64,000 bases of DNA from Paraburkholderia atlantica (GCF_009362785.1 NZ_WHNQ01000023.1:62001-126000); one strand, 5' to 3'; positions 24,854-33,866 are shown, counted from the first letter of the stretch. Numbers and translations: made by a program. The notes: generated from the sequence alone by a model not told the origin.

Positions 24854-26430
24854 CAGCCGACGCGAGCCACGAGCAACGTTTCATCGCCGAGGTCGATGCA
24901 TTCGACTTCATCGCCGAGGATATCGACGTGCTGCTGCATGCGCTGAACGACTGGCTCGCGAAGCTGGGCGCCGATCTGCACAACGGCTGTTTGAGGTGCG
25001 ACGGCTTGCACGCAAACAGCGCACTGGCCATTCAGGCCGATGCGATCAATGCGCGGCTGCGCGACGGCGTGCAAGCATCGAGGCAACAGTGGTCGAGCCT
25101 CGAAGCGGCCCGGCAGCTCGCCGACCATTTCTACGATCAGGCACTGCTGCTCGTGTTCGGCAAGTTCAACGCGGGCAAAAGCTCGTTCTGCAATTTCCTG
25201 GCCGAGCGCTTCGCCGCACACGAGCGCAGCGTGCAGTATTTCGATGTCGATGCGGGTCGCGTAGTCGAAACGTCGGAGCCCTTTACTGAAGGCGCGACCG
25301 AAACGACCTCGCGGCTGCAAGGCGTACGCCTCGGCGCAAAGCTGGTGCTGCTCGACACGCCGGGATTGCATTCGGTGACGCCGGAAAACGCCGCATTGAC
25401 GCAGCGCTTTACCGATAGCGCTGACGGTGTGTTGTGGCTGAGCAGCTCCACGTCGCCCGGCCAGGTGCAGGAGCTCGACGAGCTCGGCCGCGAGTTGCAT
25501 CGGAACAAGCCGCTGCTGCCTGTCGTGACTCGTAGCGACGAGTACGAGGAGGACGAAGTCGACGGCGAACTCGTCAAGCCCCTGTGCAACAAGAGCGCGC
25601 CGCGTCGCGCGCTGCAGGAGCACGACGTCAAGATGCGAGCGGAACACAAGCTCGTCGCGATGGGCGTCGACAAGGCGCTGCTAAAGCCGCCGGTGTCGGT
25701 CTCGGCGTACGCGGCGCGCGAGGCGGGGCAGACCGCGGCGGCCATGAGTGACGCGGGCTTCGAGCGGCTGTATGCCGCGTTGCTCGACTTCACCGGACCG
25801 GCGCTCGCGTATAAACGGCGCAAGCGGGCCGAGGTGCTGCTGCATCATCTGGAAGAGACCGTGCTCGGCAACCTGCAAAGCGACGTGCTGCCGTTGCTCG
25901 CCGGACTCGGCGAGTCGTCGCAGGCGGCGCTCGAGCAGCTCGAGCGACAGCAGGAGCAGCTTGCCAACGCGGTGTGGCGCGGCATCGTGCCGACGCTGCC
26001 CGCGTTGCTCGATGCGCATGCGGCGACGCATGACGTGATCGGGCTGTGCAATGCGCTGTCGCAATCGATATTCGAGCTGTATCGTCGCGAGGCAGACAGG
26101 CTGCTGGGGGATTATCTGATCGAGCCCGACGCTTCGCTCGCACGCATCGAGCTGGCTGACGATGTCGGTTTCGACGATATCGCCGTCGAGCGCACGGGTG
26201 CAAATGGACCGGTGTCCGAGGTCGCAGGCGTCGATTACGGCCGCCTCCATGCCGCGCTCAGTGGCGCGATTCGCGAGTGCGTGCTGAGCCTGTCCGGCCA
26301 TGCCGCGCAACGGTGCCGCGCGTCGATAGCTCGGTTGGCGAAGCTCGCGCGGCGTCTTGAAGCGTCGTTAGCGATGCATGAGGAAGGCTTGCTCGATCTG
26401 AAGTCGCAGGTGCGGTCGGAATCTGTCTGA
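24850..26430 (+). CDS. Dynamin-like GTPase, second of a pair
   Basis: 526 residues, start ATG overlapping the stop of the first GTPase by four bases. A helical N-terminal segment (1-95) precedes the G domain: G1 GKFNAGKSS (104-112), switch threonines around TEGATETTS (146-154), G3 DTPGL (169-173), G4 TRSD (about 228). A long helical C-terminal part (from about 315) contains LEQLERQQEQL-type coiled coil. The two proteins are divergent, so this is not a simple tandem duplication. By analogy with bacterial dynamin pairs they may assemble as a hetero-oligomer on membranes; proposed roles in the family range from membrane repair and vesicle release to phage defence. Confidence 0.82.
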   Translation: MTADASHEQRFIAEVDAFDFIAEDIDVLLHALNDWLAKLGADLHNGCLRCDGLHANSALAIQADAINARLRDGVQASRQQWSSLEAARQLADHFYDQALLLVFGKFNAGKSSFCNFLAERFAAHERSVQYFDVDAGRVVETSEPFTEGATETTSRLQGVRLGAKLVLLDTPGLHSVTPENAALTQRFTDSADGVLWLSSSTSPGQVQELDELGRELHRNKPLLPVVTRSDEYEEDEVDGELVKPLCNKSAPRRALQEHDVKMRAEHKLVAMGVDKALLKPPVSVSAYAAREAGQTAAAMSDAGFERLYAALLDFTGPALAYKRRKRAEVLLHHLEETVLGNLQSDVLPLLAGLGESSQAALEQLERQQEQLANAVWRGIVPTLPALLDAHAATHDVIGLCNALSQSIFELYRREADRLLGDYLIEPDASLARIELADDVGFDDIAVERTGANGPVSEVAGVDYGRLHAALSGAIRECVLSLSGHAAQRCRASIARLAKLARRLEASLAMHEEGLLDLKSQVRSESV

Positions 26431-26613
26431 CGCGCCGTTCAAACGCCCCGATGCAGGTAACGATCAGCGACGCTTTCGTCAGGCGCACAGGCCGTGGATT
26501 CCAGCAACCGTGCAGGCGCGGCATTTTCATTGTCCTGATCGGATTCGGATCGTGCACGCGCGCTGGGCCACGGCTCCTGACTCGCTCAGAAGAGCGATTC
26601 GCCCCGAACGGGA

Positions 26614-27249
26614 TTACTTCAACGATGGATCGCCATCGCGCGGCGCATTGAGCATCCGCTCGACATAGCGCGCAATCAGATCGATCTCCAGATTCACTTT
26701 CACGCCATCGCGCAGATGCTTGAGCGCCGTCACCTGCACGGTATGCGGAATCAGATTGATCGAAAACTCGCAGCCATCGTCGCGATCAGCGACGGAGTTC
26801 ACGGTCAGGCTCACGCCGTTGACCGTAATCGAGCCCTTGTACGCGAGATAACGGCCGATGTCGCGCGGCGCGAGAATGCGCAGCTCGTGCGATTCGCCGA
26901 CCGGCGCGAAACGCGTGACGGTGCCGAGCCCATCGACGTGTCCGGAGACGATATGTCCACCGAGCCGGTCATGCGCGCGCAGCGCCTTCTCCAGATTGAC
27001 CTCGCCGGTTTCGCCGAGACCGGCCGTGCGGTTCAGGCTTTCGCGCGACACGTCGACTTCGAACGAATGCGCGGTCTTCGCGACCACCGTCATGCAGGCG
27101 CCCTGAATCGTGATGCTGTCGCCGAGCTGCACGTCGGCGAGATCGAGGCCGCCCGCCTCGACGTTCAGGCGCACGCCCGCGTCGCCGCCCGTACCGAGCG
27201 GCTTGACTGATTCGATGCGGCCCACTGCCGCGACGATTCCTGTAAACAT
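26614..27249 (-). CDS. ribE: Riboflavin synthase, alpha chain
   Basis: 211 residues. Dismutates two 6,7-dimethyl-8-ribityllumazines to riboflavin. The signature MFTGIVAAVGRIESV opens the first lumazine-binding domain; the second starts near residue 98 (GGHIVSGHVDGLGTV) with NGVSLTVNSV. Both barrels and the C-terminal trimerisation helix are present. It lies 15 bases after ribD on the same strand. The next riboflavin gene, ribBX, is 10.7 kb further on instead of adjacent. The 183 bases on its downstream side show no terminator or gene. Confidence 0.95.
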   Translation of the reverse strand: MFTGIVAAVGRIESVKPLGTGGDAGVRLNVEAGGLDLADVQLGDSITIQGACMTVVAKTAHSFEVDVSRESLNRTAGLGETGEVNLEKALRAHDRLGGHIVSGHVDGLGTVTRFAPVGESHELRILAPRDIGRYLAYKGSITVNGVSLTVNSVADRDDGCEFSINLIPHTVQVTALKHLRDGVKVNLEIDLIARYVERMLNAPRDGDPSLK

Positions 27250-27264
27250 CGTGCTAATCCTTGA

Positions 27265-28416
27265 TCATTTCGAAACGGTGGGGGACACGGCGTCGGTCCC
27301 GGGTACGGCTGTCGGTGCGAAGCGCGCGAGAATCCGCAGATCGTCGCCGATCCGCTCGACCGTGTGGAAATTGAGCTTCACGCGGTCTTCGAGCAGGTCG
27401 GGCGAGTCCAGATTGAACATGCTCATCGAGTCCATGCCGAGCAGGCTCGGCGCGAGATAGACGAGCAGTTCATCGACGCAGCCTTCGCGCAGCAGCGAGC
27501 CGTTCAGTTTGTAGCCGGCTTCGACGTGCAATTCGTTCACGTTGCGCTCGCCGAGCACGCTCAGCATGCGCGGCAGATCCACCTTGCCGAACGCGTTCGG
27601 CAGCGGCACGATCTCGGCGCCGCGCTCGCGCAGCGCAACCGCGCGTTCTTCGAGACGCGCATCGAGTTCGCCGCAGAAGATCAGCGTCGGCGCGCCGGCC
27701 AGGATCTGCGCGTCGAGCGGCACGTCGAGCTGGCTGTCGATCAGCACGCGGTGCGGTTGGCGCGGCGTATCGACCGCGCGCACGGTCATGCGCGGATTGT
27801 CTTCGCGCACGGTGCCGATGCCCGTCAGGATCGCCGACGCGCGCGCACGCCACGCATGACCGTCGGCGCGCGCGGCCGCGCTCGTGATCCACTGGCTCTC
27901 ACCGGACGGCAAGCCGGTGCGGCCATCGAGCGATGCCGCCACCTTCATGCGCACCCACGGACGGCCGCGCGTCATGCGCGACACGAAGCCGATGTTTAGC
28001 TCCCGCGCTTCGTTCGCGAGCAGCCCGCAGCGCACTTCGATACCGGCTTCGCGCAGCATCGCGAGACCGCGGCCGGAGACCTGCGGATTGGGATCTTCCA
28101 TCGCCGCGATCACGCGGCCGATCTGCGCTTCGATCAGCGCGTTCGCGCACGGCGGCGTGCGGCCGAAATGGCTGCACGGTTCGAGGGTCACGTAGGCGGT
28201 CGCGCCGCGCAGGTCGTGGCCGCGCGAGCGCGCGTCCTTCAGCGCGCGAATCTCGGCGTGATCCTGTCCGGCAGGCTGCGTGTAGCCTTCGCCGATCACC
28301 TCGCCGTTTCTGACGAGCACGCAACCGACCCGCGGATTCGGGTCGGTCGTGTACATGCCGCGCTTCGCGAGCGCGAGCGCGCGTTCCATATGGACGAAAT
28401 CGGTTTGCGAGAACAT
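27265..28416 (-). CDS. ribD: Bifunctional riboflavin deaminase/reductase RibD
   Basis: 383 residues. The N-terminal cytidine-deaminase-like domain has zinc ligands in AGQDHAEIRAL and EPCSHFGRTPPCANAL; the C-terminal reductase domain (from about 155) carries VRMKVAASLDGRTGLPSGES and the NADPH-binding region. It performs the second and third steps from the GTP cyclohydrolase II product. Transcribed hemL to ribD to ribE; 63 bases separate it from hemL. Confidence 0.95.
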   Translation of the reverse strand: MFSQTDFVHMERALALAKRGMYTTDPNPRVGCVLVRNGEVIGEGYTQPAGQDHAEIRALKDARSRGHDLRGATAYVTLEPCSHFGRTPPCANALIEAQIGRVIAAMEDPNPQVSGRGLAMLREAGIEVRCGLLANEARELNIGFVSRMTRGRPWVRMKVAASLDGRTGLPSGESQWITSAAARADGHAWRARASAILTGIGTVREDNPRMTVRAVDTPRQPHRVLIDSQLDVPLDAQILAGAPTLIFCGELDARLEERAVALRERGAEIVPLPNAFGKVDLPRMLSVLGERNVNELHVEAGYKLNGSLLREGCVDELLVYLAPSLLGMDSMSMFNLDSPDLLEDRVKLNFHTVERIGDDLRILARFAPTAVPGTDAVSPTVSK

Positions 28417-28479
28417 CGGTGTCCGTTGTGGTGCGGTGTCTGGGTCGTGCGGGTTGCGGCCTTTGCGTCAGGTCCGCCT

Positions 28480-29763
28480 TCAGCCCTTCAACGCTGCGAA
28501 CGCGCCGCGCGCTGCTTCGATCGTCGCGTCGATCACCGCGTCGTCGTGCGCGCTCGACACGAAGCCCGCCTCATACGCTGACGGTGCGAAGTACACGCCC
28601 GCGTCGAGCATCTTGTGGAAGAACGCGTTGAAGCGCGGCACGTCGCTCTTCGTGACGTCGGCGAAGCTCGTCGGGATCGATTCGCGGAAGTAGATGCCGA
28701 ACATGCCGCCGAGCGCATCGGCTGCGAACGGCACGTCCGCTTCGCGGGCCACCCGCGCGAGCCCTTGCGCGAGACGCGTGGCGCGCGCGGCGAGCGTGTC
28801 GTAGAAGCCGGGCGCCTGGATCAGCTGCAGCGTCTTCAGGCCGGCCGCGACCGCGATCGGATTGCCCGACAGCGTGCCCGCCTGATAGACGCCGCCGAGC
28901 GGCGCGAGGTGAGCCATGATGTCGCGCCGGCCGCCGAACGCCGCCGCCGGCATGCCGCCACCGATCACCTTGCCCAGACACGTGAGGTCCGGCGTGATGC
29001 CGTACAGCTGCTGCGCGCCGCCGAGCGCGACGCGGAAGCCGCACATCACTTCGTCGAAAATCAGCACCGAGCCGTACTCGGTACACAGGCGGCGCAGCGC
29101 CTGCAGGAATTCGGGCGTTGCGCGCACGAGGTTCATATTGCCCGCGACCGGTTCGACGATCACCGAGGCGATCTCGTTGCCGAATGCCTCGAACGCTTCT
29201 TCGAGCTCGGCGACGTTGTTGTATTCGAGCACGGTGGTGTGCTTCGCGATATCGACCGGCACGCCCGCCGAGGTCGGATTGCCGAAGGTCAGGAGGCCCG
29301 AGCCGGCCTTCACGAGCAGGCTGTCCGCGTGGCCGTGATAGCAGCCTTCGAACTTGACGATGCGGCTGCGGTTCGTGAAGCCGCGCGCGAGACGCAGCGC
29401 GCTCATCGTCGCCTCGGTACCGCTCGACACCATGCGCACCTGTTCGATCGACGGCACCAGCTTGCAGATTTCCTCGGCGATCTCGACTTCCGACTCGGTC
29501 GGCGCGCCGAACGAGAAGCCATTCACGAGCACGCGCTGCACGGCTTCGAGCACTTCGGGGTGAACGTGGCCGAGGATCATGGGACCCCACGAGCCGATGT
29601 AGTCGGTATAGCGCTGGCCGTCCGCGTCCCAGAAGTACGGGCCTTGCGCGCGCTCGATGAAACGCGGAGTGCCGCCGACGGAACGGAAAGCGCGCACCGG
29701 CGAATTCACGCCGCCGGGGATCGTGCGTTGCGCGCGTTCGAAGAGGGTTTCGTTTCTGGACAT
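28480..29763 (-). CDS. hemL: Glutamate-1-semialdehyde 2,1-aminomutase
   Basis: 427 residues, PLP/PMP enzyme that makes 5-aminolevulinate from glutamate 1-semialdehyde in the C5 heme pathway. MSRNETLFERAQRTIPGGVN starts the conserved protein; the PLP lysine is in LGKVIGGGMPAAAFGG, and FDEVMCGFR supplies the cofactor aspartate. The frame stays open far upstream (to 30522) across another gene, so the ATG at 29763 was chosen from homology. The 164 bases upstream to the EVE-like gene hold its promoter region; I see no further feature. Confidence 0.95.
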   Translation of the reverse strand: MSRNETLFERAQRTIPGGVNSPVRAFRSVGGTPRFIERAQGPYFWDADGQRYTDYIGSWGPMILGHVHPEVLEAVQRVLVNGFSFGAPTESEVEIAEEICKLVPSIEQVRMVSSGTEATMSALRLARGFTNRSRIVKFEGCYHGHADSLLVKAGSGLLTFGNPTSAGVPVDIAKHTTVLEYNNVAELEEAFEAFGNEIASVIVEPVAGNMNLVRATPEFLQALRRLCTEYGSVLIFDEVMCGFRVALGGAQQLYGITPDLTCLGKVIGGGMPAAAFGGRRDIMAHLAPLGGVYQAGTLSGNPIAVAAGLKTLQLIQAPGFYDTLAARATRLAQGLARVAREADVPFAADALGGMFGIYFRESIPTSFADVTKSDVPRFNAFFHKMLDAGVYFAPSAYEAGFVSSAHDDAVIDATIEAARGAFAALKG

Positions 29764-29927
29764 GGCGATGGCTGGAATAGGGAGCAAGGGTTGCGCAGCG
29801 GCGCGAAGGGCCTCGGACGATTCCCGCGGGCACTTCGCGCGATGCTGGGATGGATCGAGAAATTGTACCGGAGTCGGCGCAGGCGGGCTGTGCGGGCGGG
29901 CGGTCGCAGCGGCGGGCGTTTCGGGGC

Positions 29928-30437
29928 CTAGCTGCCCGGCGCGGGTATCGCCGGCGGCTTGCGCTTGCCGGTCAATTCGGCCCAGCGCTTCTCCAGCGCG
30001 CCTTCGGCGATGGGCTTGATGATCGTTCCAGAGCTTTGCGCATCCCACGTCTGCACCGAGAACGGATGCACGCGCAGTTGATCGCGTGGGATGACCGGCG
30101 CGTGATGCGCATCGACGAGCCAGTCGTAGACGAAGTCGATGCACAGCCGGTAGCCGCGTTTGGTCGACGCGTCGGGGACTTCGTACGGCGCGTGCGTCAC
30201 GTAGCCCGAACCGAAGATGCCCTTCGGCTCCTGCGCGACGCGATGCAGGAACACGCGATCGCCGGGCAGGATGCCGCGCGCGAAGCCGCAGCCCCATACG
30301 TCGGTCACCGCTTCGCCGGCCGCCACGCGTTTCGCGATGTCGGGCAACTCGGGCCACGGCCATTTTTTGGGGCTCCAGATCAGCAGGAAGGCGGTCATCG
30401 CGGGTTCGAACGGGATGGGGGGAAGTGCGTTGGACAT
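29928..30437 (-). CDS. EVE/PUA-like domain protein, hypothetical
   Basis: 169 residues. The start FLLIWSPKKWPWPELPDI, the middle PGDRVFLHRVAQEPKGIFGSGYV and the aromatic YRLCIDFVYDWLVD fit the EVE/PUA-like fold, which binds modified bases in nucleic acids and often sits in restriction or RNA-modification systems. No nuclease domain is fused here and no restriction genes are adjacent, so it appears to be a stand-alone reader. Assignment rests on motif resemblance only. Divergent from the MFS gene. Confidence 0.6.
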   Translation of the reverse strand: MSNALPPIPFEPAMTAFLLIWSPKKWPWPELPDIAKRVAAGEAVTDVWGCGFARGILPGDRVFLHRVAQEPKGIFGSGYVTHAPYEVPDASTKRGYRLCIDFVYDWLVDAHHAPVIPRDQLRVHPFSVQTWDAQSSGTIIKPIAEGALEKRWAELTGKRKPPAIPAPGS

Positions 30438-30602
30438 GCAGGCGGCAGCTTAACCGATCGATGGTGTTTGCGCCGCGCGGCGCTGCCTCGCGCACAGTCA
30501 GCGGGTTAACCGTCGCGTACAATCGAGCCGGTCAGCTGATGGCCGTTTCCGCTTCACCCGTTCCGCTGCCGATGCCGGCGCGGCGTTCCATCCGGATTTC
30601 CC

Positions 30603-31823
30603 ATGTCTCACGTCGTCAAACGCCGGCCAGATGGCCGGCTGATTTTGTTGCTAGGCGCGCTGGCCGCGTGCGGGCCGATCTCCATCGACATGTATTTGCC
30701 GAGCCTGCCGACCATCGCGCAGGCCTTCGCGGTCAGCACGGGCGCCGCACAATCGACGCTGACGAGCTTCATGTTCGGCTTTTCGATCGGCATGCTGCTG
30801 TACGGTCCGCTGTCCGATACCTATGGCCGCCGGCCGATCCTGCTCGGCGGCATCATCATGTTTGCGCTCGCGAGCATCGCCTGCGCGCTGTCGATCTCGA
30901 TCGGCTCGCTGGTCGGCTTTCGCTTCGTGCAGGCGCTGGGCGCGGGCGCGGCGTCGGTGCTCTCTCGTGCGATCGCGCGCGACGCGCACGAGCCGGGCGA
31001 TGCGGCGCGCGTACTGTCGATGATCGCGATCGTTACGGCGATCGGTCCGCTGCTCGCGCCGCTGATCGGCGGACAGTTGCTGCTGCTGGGCGGCTGGCGC
31101 GCCGTGTTCGTCGCGCTGACGCTGTTCGGTTCCGTGTGCGCGGTGACCGCATTCCTGAAGGTGCCGGAGACGTGGCCGCGCGAGATGCGCGCGCAGTCGG
31201 CGCTGCTGAAGTCATTCGGCGCGTATGGCACGCTGCTGCGCGATCCGGTCGCGTGGGGGCACATGTTGTGCGGCGGCATGGCGTTCGCGTCGATGTTCGC
31301 TTACATCACGGCGACGCCGTTCGTCTATATCGAGTATTTCCACGTGTCCGCGCAGCACTATGGCTTCCTGTTCGCGCTGAATATCGTCGGCATCATGTTC
31401 GGTAATTACCTGAATACGCGGTTCGTCGGCCGGCTCGGGCCGGTGCCGATCATCTCGTTCGCGGCGACCGTGAGCTTCGTCGCGTCGCTGTTCGTGTCCG
31501 TCGTGTCGCTGACGGGGTGGGGCGGCTTGTGGTCGATCGTGTTCGGGCTGTTCTTCGTCGTCAGCGTGGTGGGCGTGTTGTCCGCCAACTGCACGACCGA
31601 TCTGATGCATCGCTATCCCGTCAACGCGGGCGCCGCGGCGGCCGTGTTCGGCGCGGTGCAACTCGCGCTCGGCGCGTTGTCGAGCCTCGCGGTCGGACTG
31701 TGGCAGGACGGCACGCCGAAGGGCATGGGCATCGTGGTCGGCGTGGCGGGCTGCCTGTGCTTTGTCGGACGCATGCTCGTGATGCGCTGGAACGGGACGA
31801 AGTCGCCGGTTGCGGCCGTGTGA
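30603..31823 (+). CDS. Bcr/CflA family drug-resistance MFS transporter
   Basis: 406 residues with twelve expected membrane segments. ISIDMYLPSLPTIAQAF is the diagnostic first-helix signature of the Bcr/CflA (DHA1) subgroup; LLYGPLSDTYGRRPILLGG is motif A between helices 2 and 3, and RAIARDAHEPGDAARVLSM follows helix 4. Members export chloramphenicol, bicyclomycin, sulfonamides or dipeptides; substrate here unknown. No regulator is adjacent. Confidence 0.9.
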   Translation: MSHVVKRRPDGRLILLLGALAACGPISIDMYLPSLPTIAQAFAVSTGAAQSTLTSFMFGFSIGMLLYGPLSDTYGRRPILLGGIIMFALASIACALSISIGSLVGFRFVQALGAGAASVLSRAIARDAHEPGDAARVLSMIAIVTAIGPLLAPLIGGQLLLLGGWRAVFVALTLFGSVCAVTAFLKVPETWPREMRAQSALLKSFGAYGTLLRDPVAWGHMLCGGMAFASMFAYITATPFVYIEYFHVSAQHYGFLFALNIVGIMFGNYLNTRFVGRLGPVPIISFAATVSFVASLFVSVVSLTGWGGLWSIVFGLFFVVSVVGVLSANCTTDLMHRYPVNAGAAAAVFGAVQLALGALSSLAVGLWQDGTPKGMGIVVGVAGCLCFVGRMLVMRWNGTKSPVAAV

Positions 31824-31955
31824 GCGTGCTGCGCGAGCGCTGTGAAAACGGCGTGAAAGCTGCTTCTCCGGAAAACACCTGGTGTTGCGCGCGCACCACC
31901 GTGCGTCGCGGTTTGCATTGCTATGATGAAGTCACTGTTCCTCGGAGCGGCAATC

Positions 31956-32186
31956 ATGGCGATGAAAGACCTGATGAACGGCGAACGGCAATTTGCCGCA
32001 TTCGCCGAAGCGCAACGGCTGGCCGACAGCGGCGCTTACTACGATTACACAGACATCGAATATGTGTTGCGCTTTGATCACGGGTTGACGGATGTATCGG
32101 CTCTGCTCGATAGCCAGCTGATGCATCGCGATCTGAATCGCCGTTGTGCGGATGCGCGCGAGAAGCTCGAGATGGCGGCTGCGTGA
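31956..32186 (+). CDS. Small hypothetical protein
   Basis: 76 residues, MAMKDLMNGERQFAAFAEAQ, acidic and helical, with a tyrosine-rich middle YYDYTDIEYVL. CGGAG lies 8 bases before the ATG; a start 33 bases upstream gives a hydrophobic extension without a ribosome binding site. No domain recognised. Stands between the efflux gene and ridA, 75 bases upstream of the latter, all on the plus strand. Confidence 0.6.
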   Translation: MAMKDLMNGERQFAAFAEAQRLADSGAYYDYTDIEYVLRFDHGLTDVSALLDSQLMHRDLNRRCADAREKLEMAAA

Positions 32187-32261
32187 TGCGTCGTGCGCGG
32201 GCTTGTGCTGAATGAAGCACGGCGATGAACCGCTCCGGGAATTTCACTTCTGGAGTGGTTG

Positions 32262-32666
32262 ATGACCGATAGCACGCACGCCCCACGTTTGCCTCATACC
32301 GACAACCCAGCCGCGCTGGCGAAACCCGGCGGTCACTACAGTCATGTGGCGGTCGCGAATGGCTTCGTCTTCGTGTCCGGGCAATTGCCGATCAATGCGC
32401 AAGGCGACAAGCTCGCCGATGCGTCATTCGACGCGCAGGCCGAACAGGTTCTCGCCAATGTGAAGGCGGCGCTGGAAAGCGTCGGCAGCAGCGTCGCGCA
32501 ACTGGTGCAGGTGCGCGTGTATGTCGTTGATGTCGAACATTGGGCTAGCTTCGATCAGATCTATGCGCGCTGGGCGGGTGAGGCAAAACCGGCGCGCGCG
32601 GTCGTGCCGGTGCCGCAGTTGCACTATGGGTTCAAGATCGAGGTTGAGGCGGTGGGGGTGGTTTAG
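32262..32666 (+). CDS. RidA family enamine/imine deaminase
   Basis: 134 residues. The trimeric YjgF/YER057c/UK114 fold is shown by GGHYSHVAVANGFVFVSGQL, the QAEQVLANVKAALESVGSSV helix and the C-terminal AVVPVPQLHYGFKIEVEAVG. The usual catalytic arginine of RidA proper (in a PARxxV... context) is represented by KPARAVVPV, so deaminase activity is plausible. ATG at 32262 with TGGAG 6 bases upstream. Last intact core gene before the remnant island. Confidence 0.87.
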   Translation: MTDSTHAPRLPHTDNPAALAKPGGHYSHVAVANGFVFVSGQLPINAQGDKLADASFDAQAEQVLANVKAALESVGSSVAQLVQVRVYVVDVEHWASFDQIYARWAGEAKPARAVVPVPQLHYGFKIEVEAVGVV

Positions 32667-32782
32667 TTCGGGGTGGTGTAAGCGAGTACCTGAAGCTCCA
32701 CAGGCTTCTCTCGTTTTCGAAGCGGCAAAAAACAAAAACGCCGTCATTCCGCGAGCAGCAGGCCGCCTGTATTGCTCCCGCC

Positions 32783-33090
32783 GCGCTCACCTTCGAGGAG
32801 TCGGCGCGGGAACGTCATGGCGGACTCAAACCCGGCTGGAAGAAGGGGAAGCACGCCGCGCAGTGGATCAGCACGCTTGATACCTGTGTGTTTCCGAAGC
32901 TCTGCGGCAAGGCTAGCCGCACCGCCAGCGCATGCACGCCGTCATGCAATGGGCTTGGGCTCACGGTCACATTGCGTCCAACCCGGTTAGCGTGGTCGAT
33001 CACATCCTGCCGAAGCGCGCCGATTCGGTGGAACAGCGCCGGCCGACGATGGAAGCGTGGGCCGTGCATGTTTGCGGCATAGAGGATTAA
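32783..33090 (+). pseudogene. Broken tyrosine-recombinase (integrase) gene
   Basis: Two fragments in different frames. The first reads ALTFEESARERHGGLKPG and then KHAAQWISTLDTCVFPKLCG, the SAM-like N-terminal region of P4-type integrases. After a deletion and frameshift near 32925, the second reads RMHAVMQWAWAHGHIASNPV and VVDHILPKR, the core-binding domain, ending at a TAA (33088-33090). The catalytic R-H-R-Y domain is absent. It lies about 1 kb from tRNA-Ser(UGA) and is the remains of an integrating element. Confidence 0.75.
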
Positions 33091-33139
33091 TTCACAAGTG
33101 CGGCCCATAACACTTGCGCTGTGCCTTACAAGCTCTCGC

Positions 33140-33167
33140 AAAAAAGCCGACTCGCGAGGATCGGCTG
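33140..33167 (-). terminator. Terminator of the DUF4279 gene
   Basis: On the minus strand AGCCGA / TCGGCT with a 10-base loop and six T residues, 19 bases beyond the stop codon of the gene at 33186. Confidence 0.75.
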
Positions 33168-33185
33168 GTGCATTCGAGCGAGGCT

Positions 33186-33605
33186 CTATCGATATTCATC
33201 AATCTCAACCGTGCCGCCCATCGCTTCCATCATGGTGCGAATATCGTCGGGCACATCAGGCACGCGGTCGCCGCTCTCGTTGTCCCAATAACAGAAGAAA
33301 CGCATCTGTGCGCCAGTGCGCTTGAGCAATTCGGGCAGGTCTGATCGGGGCAATGCCAAGCGTTCGACCAGATAGCGGAGGTGAGGCGCAAGAAGATTGC
33401 TCTGAACATGCCCCTTGCTATCTACACTCCATACACCAATTCGAGCGGGGTACTTGCTAGTGCGCCCAGATGGTGTAGTCCGGAACTGCCCCCGAACGCT
33501 CTGCATGTCCGGTTCAACGCCAAAATAGTTTGTCCAGAATTCGGGTCGCTTCACGTCCTGATAGATAGTGAAAGAAGCATGTGCAAGTTGATGGGTCGTT
33601 ACCAT
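33186..33605 (-). CDS. DUF4279 protein, probable immunity protein
   Basis: 139 residues. YFGVEPDMQSVRGQFRTT, IGVWSVDSKGHVQSN and FFCYWDNESGDRVPDVPDDI resemble DUF4279, a family commonly found right after polymorphic toxin genes. The gene starts 9 bases after the stop of the toxin-like fragment with AGGA between them, the usual toxin-immunity spacing. The region has a distinctly lower GC content than the flanking housekeeping genes, in line with transfer. It appears intact although its toxin partner is only a fragment. Confidence 0.7.
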   Translation of the reverse strand: MVTTHQLAHASFTIYQDVKRPEFWTNYFGVEPDMQSVRGQFRTTPSGRTSKYPARIGVWSVDSKGHVQSNLLAPHLRYLVERLALPRSDLPELLKRTGAQMRFFCYWDNESGDRVPDVPDDIRTMMEAMGGTVEIDEYR

Positions 33606-33614
33606 TACATTCCT

Positions 33615-33866
33615 TTAGGGTGCCCAACTGTGCATGTTGTCGATAATCACGCCATTAAACTCCACGTCTCCATCGTCATGCCAGATTACGTTGTTGTCGC
33701 CGCGCAATTTGTTGTACTGCTTCATAGCGTGAAGCATGTCGCTGAACGTGTTTTGCTGGTATCCAAGCATCTTGGCGGCACCGTGCGACAGGCAGTCCGT
33801 ACATGGGCGACCGCCCAAAATCTCCACGGGTTTCGACGAAACAGAAAAAAGCGCCTGCGAGAACAT
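33615..33866 (-). pseudogene. Orphan C-terminal toxin-tip fragment
   Basis: A frame ending in KPVEILGGRPCTDCLSHGA, then KMLGYQQNTFSDMLHAMKQY, NKLRGDNNVIWHDDGDVEFN and GVIIDNMHSWAP. The first ATG (33866) has no ribosome binding site, and the N-terminal delivery part expected of an Rhs, CDI or other polymorphic toxin is missing, so it looks like a displaced C-terminal tip. The CxxC pair and HDDGDVxFNG pattern resemble C-terminal domains of polymorphic toxins, but I cannot name its activity. Paired with the immunity-like gene downstream. Confidence 0.55.

Noticed and set aside
29764..30522. N-terminal extension of HemL by about 250 codons
   Set aside because: It would run through the EVE-like gene in another frame and lacks similarity; hemL starts at 29763.
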